Positions 59,608 through 64,000 of a stretch of 64,000 bases of DNA are shown here, piece after piece. Origin of the DNA: Clostridium sp. NkU-1 (GTDB taxonomy: Bacteria; Bacillota_A; Clostridia; Lachnospirales; Lachnospiraceae); NCBI GenBank assembly GCA_001312405.1, contig BBDR01000015.1, forward strand, positions 42,003 through 106,002. The letters run 5' to 3'. A program made the translations under genes and the position numbers. The notes beneath the pieces were generated by a model. The model had not been told where the DNA came from, did no database searches, and was given only the letters and a program-made list of their open reading frames with translations. Positions within the stretch are counted from its first letter, which is position 1; each line of letters begins with the position of its first letter.

Positions 59608-60651
59608 AGTTTCATTCTCTCAGCCATTTTTTTCATTTCACTGAATTCCCCCATATCCAGCCAGGCGCTGTCCATGACCGGATAGGCCCCCACCTGCTGG
59701 CCATTTTTTTAGGCATCTGCGGATTAAGTCTGTCATATCAAAATATTGATCTTCAGGGATGTATTTTAATATTTCTTCCTCCAATACATAAAGACCGGTG
59801 CTCACTAACAGCTCGTATCTGGGTTTTTCATTTAAAGCATCAATGGATCCGTTTTCCCCTAAGGCAACCACCCCATAGGGAATCTCATAGTTTTTCATGG
59901 CAGTGACAACGGTGATCTTGTTTTTATGGGTTTGATGATAAAGGAGAAGCTTGGTATAATTGACATCCACTAAAATATCGCAGTTGCTTACAAGAAAGCT
60001 GCCCTTAATATCCTTTTTCACCAGGTTTAAGGAACCGGCTGTCCCTAAGGCTTATCTTCCTCAATTAAGTGCAGATGATAGGGATGGTCATCATTAAAAT
60101 AAGCCTTAATAAGCTCCTTTTTATAATTTATGGTAAGATAAAACTCATAAAACCCGTACTCCATCATCTGATTCATGATCCGTTCTACAATGGGGGTGTC
60201 GCCGATTGGAATCAGAGGCTTTGGAATGATTTTTGTATATGGATACAGCCGGGAACCTTTGCCGCCTGCCATGATGACTACCGGCGTCTGGGTCCGGCTT
60301 TGTCGGCCTGGTTCATGATCGTTTAACTCATTCCAAAACAGGATATCAGTTACCTCATTGTTGTCATTTACCATGGGAAGCCCTTCGATTTGCTTTTCCT
60401 TCATGATCTCCAGGGCCAGATGGCTTTTTTTCTTTTTTTATAACAACAGGAGCAGGATTCATGATCAGGCGTACGGGCATGGAAATATCCTTATTCTTTA
60501 AGATCCACCGCCTGATATCCCCATCAGTGAGAACACCGGCCAGCTTATTATTTTCTTCAACAACAAGGATCTTTCTTGCTGTCTGGTCCAATTGTCTGAT
60601 TGCATCCCGAATAGAAGCATCCGGTGCAATAATAAATTTACGAACTTCCAT
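59604..60651 (-). CDS. CBS-domain sugar-phosphate nucleotidyltransferase (PtmE-like)
   Basis: About 348 aa. N-terminal CBS pair (ILVVEENNKLAGVLTDGDIR; GLPMVNDNNEVTDILFW), then a nucleotidyltransferase (VVIMAGGKGSRLYPYTKIIP, KPLIPIGDTPIVERIM). This arrangement matches Campylobacter PtmE, which makes GDP-glucosamine for the legionaminic route. Breaks near 60425, 60048 and 59706. Its presence suggests that the pathway here uses GDP-linked intermediates. Confidence 0.82.
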
Positions 60652-60672
60652 GCCTATCCCTCTTTCAGACTG

Positions 60673-61825
60673 CTAAATGCGGCTCAATGCTTGAATGATA
60701 TGATCCATCTCCTTTTTTTAAAAGACTGGTACTGCAGGGGATATTGATGACCCGGTTCCGGTAAAAGGGAGCCTTCTCTATGAAATAAGCCTGGCTGTTC
60801 TCATACATCCTCTGGGTATGGGAAAGCTGCCAGATGGGCCTTGTTTCAATATCATTTTCCTTCAGCTGTTTCATGACTGTATCCCGGTCTAATCCATTGT
60901 TTTTTTTAAGAACAGGGAATAGAACCACCGGTTGTTTCTTGCTTTATGGTTAAACGGAAGCAGTTCAAAGCTTTCCATGGAAGCTATGGCATTTTCGTAG
61001 TAATCATAATTTTCTTCCTTGATCCGGATAAAATCCTCCAGACATTCCAGCTGGGCAACTCCCAGGGCTGCCTGCAGATTAGTCATTCGGTAGTTATAGC
61101 CCACTTCATTGTGAGTATAATAGAAGGGATCGTCTTTTGCCTGGGCGGCAAGATACCTTGCTTTTTCCAGAAGGCTGTCATCCTTTGCTGTCATCATCCC
61201 CCCTCCCCCTGTGGTGATGATCTTATTGCCGTTAAAAGAATAAGCACCGAAATCGCCGATTGTCCCTGCAAATTGTCCCTGGTATTTTCCCTGTTCATAG
61301 CAGGTCCCCAATGCTTCCGCAGCATCCTCGATCAGTTTTATTCCATATTGTTCAGACAATGCATTCAGCCGTTCCATATCCGCCATATTGCCAAAGACAT
61401 GGACCACGACAACCGCCTTAATGATCCGGTTTGTGCTCTTGTTTACCAGCCCGGAAGGAGTCATGACACATTCCTTTTTCAAAAAAATCCTCAAGCTTGT
61501 CACAGTCCAGATTCAGAGAGTCGTCACAATCCATAAAAACAGGGGTGGCACCTATGTAGGTCACCGGATTGATTGAGGCAATAAAGGTAAGGGTGGGCAC
61601 GATCACCTCCTGTCCCGGTTTCACACCGGATAAAAGCAGGGCCAGATGGATTGCGGCAGTTCCGCTTTGAACAGCCGCTGCGCCGGAGGCATTTAAATAA
61701 GAGGCCATGTCCTGCTCAAATCTTGCCACATAGCTGCCGGCTGTCGATATCCAGCCGCTGTCAAGGGCCTCCAATATATATTTTTTTTCATTCCCTGCTA
61801 AGTTGGGAACTGATAAAGGTATCAT
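60673..61825 (-). CDS. legC: Sugar aminotransferase, LegC type
   Basis: DegT/DnrJ-family PLP enzyme, about 385 aa. N-terminal SVPNLAGNEKKYILEALDSG, VQSGTAAIHLALLLSGV, VVVVHVFGNMADM, LIEDAAEALG and the PLP Lys in YSFNGNKIITTGGGG. Breaks near 61480, 60908 and 60715; repaired, it ends HIIQALSRI at TAG 60673-60675. ATG 61825 has GGAAGGAGA upstream. It would aminate the 4-keto sugar made by LegB. Confidence 0.87.
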
Positions 61826-61841
61826 TCTCCTTCCTCCCCTC

Positions 61842-62823
61842 CTATAGGTTATAGATGCCGGCTTTATACTTATCCAGGTTTCTCTCCATCCATTCAATGG
61901 TCTTTTTAAGACCAAGGGAAAGAGTGTATTCCTGGTTCCAGTCCGTAAGCTCCTTTAGCTTTTTATTAGACCCAAGGAGCCTGTTTACCTCACTTTTCTG
62001 TGGACGCAGTCTTTCCTGCCCGCAGACAATACTGGCATGGGGATTGATCTGCCGGATCAGCTCCGATGCAAGCTCTCCGATGGAGATTTCCTTCTGGCTT
62101 GCAATGTTGATTTCTTCCCCAATGGTTTTTTTCGGACTTTTCTATTTCAATAAACCCGTTTACCGTATCTTTTACGTAATTAAAATCCCTGGTGGGAGTC
62201 AGGCTGCCAAGGCGTATCTCCCTGGCTCCGGTCAGCAGCTGGCTGATGATGGCCGGTATCACAGCCCTTGCAGACTGCCTGGGGCCATAGGTATTAAATG
62301 GCCGGACAATGGTCACCGGAAGGGAAAAACTTTTGTAAAAGGATTCCGCCAGCCGGTCGGCTCCGATCTTCGTTGCGGAATAGGGTGATTGTCCCTGAAA
62401 GGGATGGGCCTCATCAATGGGAACGTATTTGGCGCTGCCATAGACCTCAGAGGTAGAGGTGATGAGCACCTTATCCGTACCAAGGCTTCTTGCGGCCTGC
62501 AAGACATTTAACGTTCCTTTTATATTGGTATCCACATAGGAATCAGGAGAATGGTAGCTAAAGGGAATGGCGATCAATGCGGCCAGATGAAAGACCGATT
62601 CTATTCCTGTCATGGCGTTTCTTACGCCGTTTGGATCCCGGATGTCTCCTGGCTGTATCTCAATTTCCTTTTTTATTTCATCAGAAAGAGAATCCAGCCA
62701 GCCCCAGGTATTGAAGGAGTTATAAAAGGTAAACGCCCTTACCTCGTAGCCCCGTTCAACAAGTGTTTCCGTTAAGTGACTTCCTATAAATCCATCCGCT
62801 CCTGTAACCAGAACCTTTTTCAT
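61842..62823 (-). CDS. legB: NAD-dependent sugar 4,6-dehydratase, LegB type
   Basis: SDR-family enzyme, about 327 aa. N-terminal VLVTGADGFIGSHLTETLVE, catalytic TSTSEVYGSAKYVPIDEAHP and YSATKIGADRLAESFY, then IVRPFNTYGPRQSARAVIP. A shift in the T7 run near 62130 hides the C-terminal ~95 residues. First pathway enzyme in gene order. Confidence 0.9.
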
Positions 62824-62833
62824 GTTTCCTCCT

Positions 62834-63097
62834 TTACCTGTGATGGTTATCGAAAACCTTTATTTTATAACTGCTCATTTTATCTGTAATAGAAAAGTAG
62901 AATTCTCCCTGGTCATTGGTCGTCGTATGTTCAAGACAGGTTTCTTCAAATTCCTGCTCCTGCGACTCCTGGTCATATACAGGGACAAGCTTTTCTAATA
63001 TAACAACCGCGTCCTTAACCGGGCAGGAATCTTTGTAACGGACCCTTCCTTTTATTAATATACCTTCCATATAGTATTCATGATTAATCTGATCCAT
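62834..63097 (-). CDS. Small single Ig-like (carboxypeptidase-regulatory) domain protein C
   Basis: About 87 aa, no signal peptide. One beta-sandwich repeat: IKGRVRYKDSCPVKDAVVIL, then TTTNDQGEFYFSITD and a terminal YKIKVFDNHH. Start codon uncertain (ATG 63097, or TTG 63106). Third of three tandem paralogues of the same domain. Confidence 0.6.
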   Translation of the reverse strand: MDQINHEYYMEGILIKGRVRYKDSCPVKDAVVILEKLVPVYDQESQEQEFEETCLEHTTTNDQGEFYFSITDKMSSYKIKVFDNHHR

Positions 63098-63112
63098 AAT
63101 GCGCAACCCCGC

Positions 63113-63412
63113 CTATGTGGTTATCAGTGGTTCGTAAATATCCAGCTGATAACAGGCACACTTGTCTTTTTCCACGGCTATGGCAAATTCCCCGGACTGG
63201 TTGGTGATCACATAGCCTATGTTCACTCTCTGTTTTTCTCCGGTGATTTTTATGACCCGGACAACCGCGCCCTCCAAAGCTTGCCTGCGTGAATTATAAA
63301 TCGTACCTGTTAATAAAACCTCATCAGATTTTTCAAGGGTAATGGTCGTCTTTAAAATGTCGCGGTTTTTAAAATGCTTTGGTGACAGGATGATTTCTGT
63401 ATAGCCGCTCAA
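63113..63412 (-). CDS. Small single Ig-like domain protein B
   Basis: About 99 aa. I prefer TTG 63412, 7 nt after AAAGGAGG; ATG 63436 is in frame but has no ribosome site. Domain pattern LTGTIYNSRRQALEGAVVRV, YVITNQSGEFAIAVEKD, YQLDIYEPL, the same G-x-V...GAVV...T-x-x-GEF...Y order as its neighbours. Confidence 0.6.
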   Translation of the reverse strand: MSGYTEIILSPKHFKNRDILKTTITLEKSDEVLLTGTIYNSRRQALEGAVVRVIKITGEKQRVNIGYVITNQSGEFAIAVEKDKCACYQLDIYEPLITT

Positions 63413-63432
63413 TGGGGTTCCTCCTTTCTGCA

Positions 63433-63919
63433 TCATAGAAGGGAAGCATAGACCGCTAATTCATAATTCATGTTGGCCTTTGCTTTAATAGAGAATAAAT
63501 AATACCCGTTCTCATCTGTCAGGGTATAGCCCAACAGGCTTCTGGTGTTATCCCTGCTGTTGATCTGGGTGATTTGGACCACAGCTCCTGCACAGGGCTT
63601 ATGGTCCTGGACGTATACGGTTCCATTTACGATCTGGTAATTCTGCTTTTCCAGCTGGATGTCAAAATGATATTCCGGGTAGGATTGGAGCTTAGCTCCG
63701 TTTATTCTTAATGAGGACTTTTTTGAAGCAGTTCATAAAATTTATTATGCCTCCCTCCGCTTTCCGGGGGTTCCGTAATGCTGCGGTATATACGGTTACA
63801 TTCAACTCCTGTTTATTCTTTGTGTCCTCAGCATTAATAATGTTTCCCGCCTGTTCCTTCCCATTAATGATCATTTTATTTACTTCCACCTCTTTGTATT
63901 GGGTATCATTGATTTCCAT
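63433..63919 (-). CDS. Small Ig-like domain protein A, frameshifted
   Basis: About 162 aa with ATG 63919. An N-terminal ~75 residues of unknown type (ELNVTVYTAALRNPRKAEGG), then after a break in the A6 run near 63722 an Ig-like repeat (VNGTVYVQDHKPCAGAVVQI, YTLTDENGYYLFSIKAKANM). No export signal is seen in any of the three, unusual for a fold common in surface proteins. Confidence 0.6.
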
Positions 63920-63947
63920 TGCCCTATCCCCTTTTTTCCTTTTTTTA

Positions 63948-64000
63948 TTAAACTATATGCGTTCCATAGAATTCTGTTACCGTTTCCAAAATGGTTCTTT
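63948..64000 (-). CDS. C-terminal end of an upstream gene (partial)
   Basis: The last codons read RTILETVTEFYGTHIV and stop at TAA 63948-63950, 28 bases before protein A. The remainder lies beyond the window. It may be another member of the same cluster. Confidence 0.3.
   Translation of the reverse strand, partial: RTILETVTEFYGTHIV

Noticed and set aside
1..64000. CRISPR array, tRNA, rRNA or intact prophage
   Set aside because: No regularly spaced repeats, no cloverleaf with a CCA end, no rRNA blocks and no phage structural or integrase genes were seen.

Overview
The window reads as chromosomal DNA of an anaerobic Firmicute of the Lachnospiraceae (Lacrimispora / Clostridium saccharolyticum-like). 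The grounds are strong AGGAGG ribosome sites, moderate GC, electron-bifurcating NfnAB, rubrerythrin, a GGGtGRT-family protein, CLC-type fluoride export and clostridial-style cysteine metabolism. I saw no rRNA, tRNA, CRISPR array or complete insertion sequence. About two thirds of the long genes are split by single-base shifts, mostly in A/T homopolymers. Protein homology continues cleanly across the breaks, so I treat these as probable sequencing errors and annotate whole genes.

Layout. 1-4.0 kb: 3' part of uvrA, then guaA. 4.1-6.5 kb: a TipAS-like MerR regulator with a 19-bp-spacer promoter, and a membrane-anchored HTH regulator. 6.6-12 kb: a Mn/Fe/Zn ABC transporter operon (troABCD type) with its DtxR/MntR repressor, a 34-aa membrane peptide and a perfect operator, divergent from a second DtxR-like regulator. 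12.2-16 kb: an orphan structured region, a CPA2 antiporter with a riboswitch-like leader, an ICMT-like methyltransferase and a DMT transporter. 16-20 kb: recQ, a receiver-GGDEF protein bracketed by a duplicated recQ tail, and a holin-like type I toxin with antisense RNA. 20.3-27.8 kb: a SF1 helicase-nuclease fusion and sbcDC. 27.9-36.2 kb: fluoride riboswitch plus CLC exporter, ThyX-like protein plus DHFR, nfnAB, a MATE pump and an NlpC/P60 hydrolase. 36.3-38.7 kb: NifU-like/GGGtGRT pair, then a second type I toxin whose candidate antitoxin RNA is encoded next to it. 38.75-46.6 kb: GNAT, superoxide dismutase, metY, LysR, an Rrf2 (CymR/IscR-like) regulator, two PLP sulfur enzymes and rubrerythrin.

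46.8-56.1 kb is the most interesting part. A cysteine-codon leader peptide and terminator precede cysK. A second, independent cysteine-run leader and terminator precede an eight-gene operon: Xi-class glutathione-transferase-like protein, amino-acid ABC transporter (three genes), GNAT acetyltransferase, two more Xi-GST paralogues and an M20 metallohydrolase. By analogy with the Bacillus subtilis ytmI (S-substituted cysteine) operon, I infer an oxygen-independent route that imports S-substituted cysteines, N-acetylates them, breaks the C-S bond with GST-like enzymes in place of flavin monooxygenases, and deacetylates the product. It would be switched on by cysteine starvation through ribosome-mediated attenuation.

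56.1-64 kb, all on the minus strand: a CMP-legionaminic acid pathway (LegB, LegC, PtmE-like, NeuD-like, LegI, LegG, LegF) preceded by three small single-domain Ig-like proteins, probably for surface or flagellin glycosylation.
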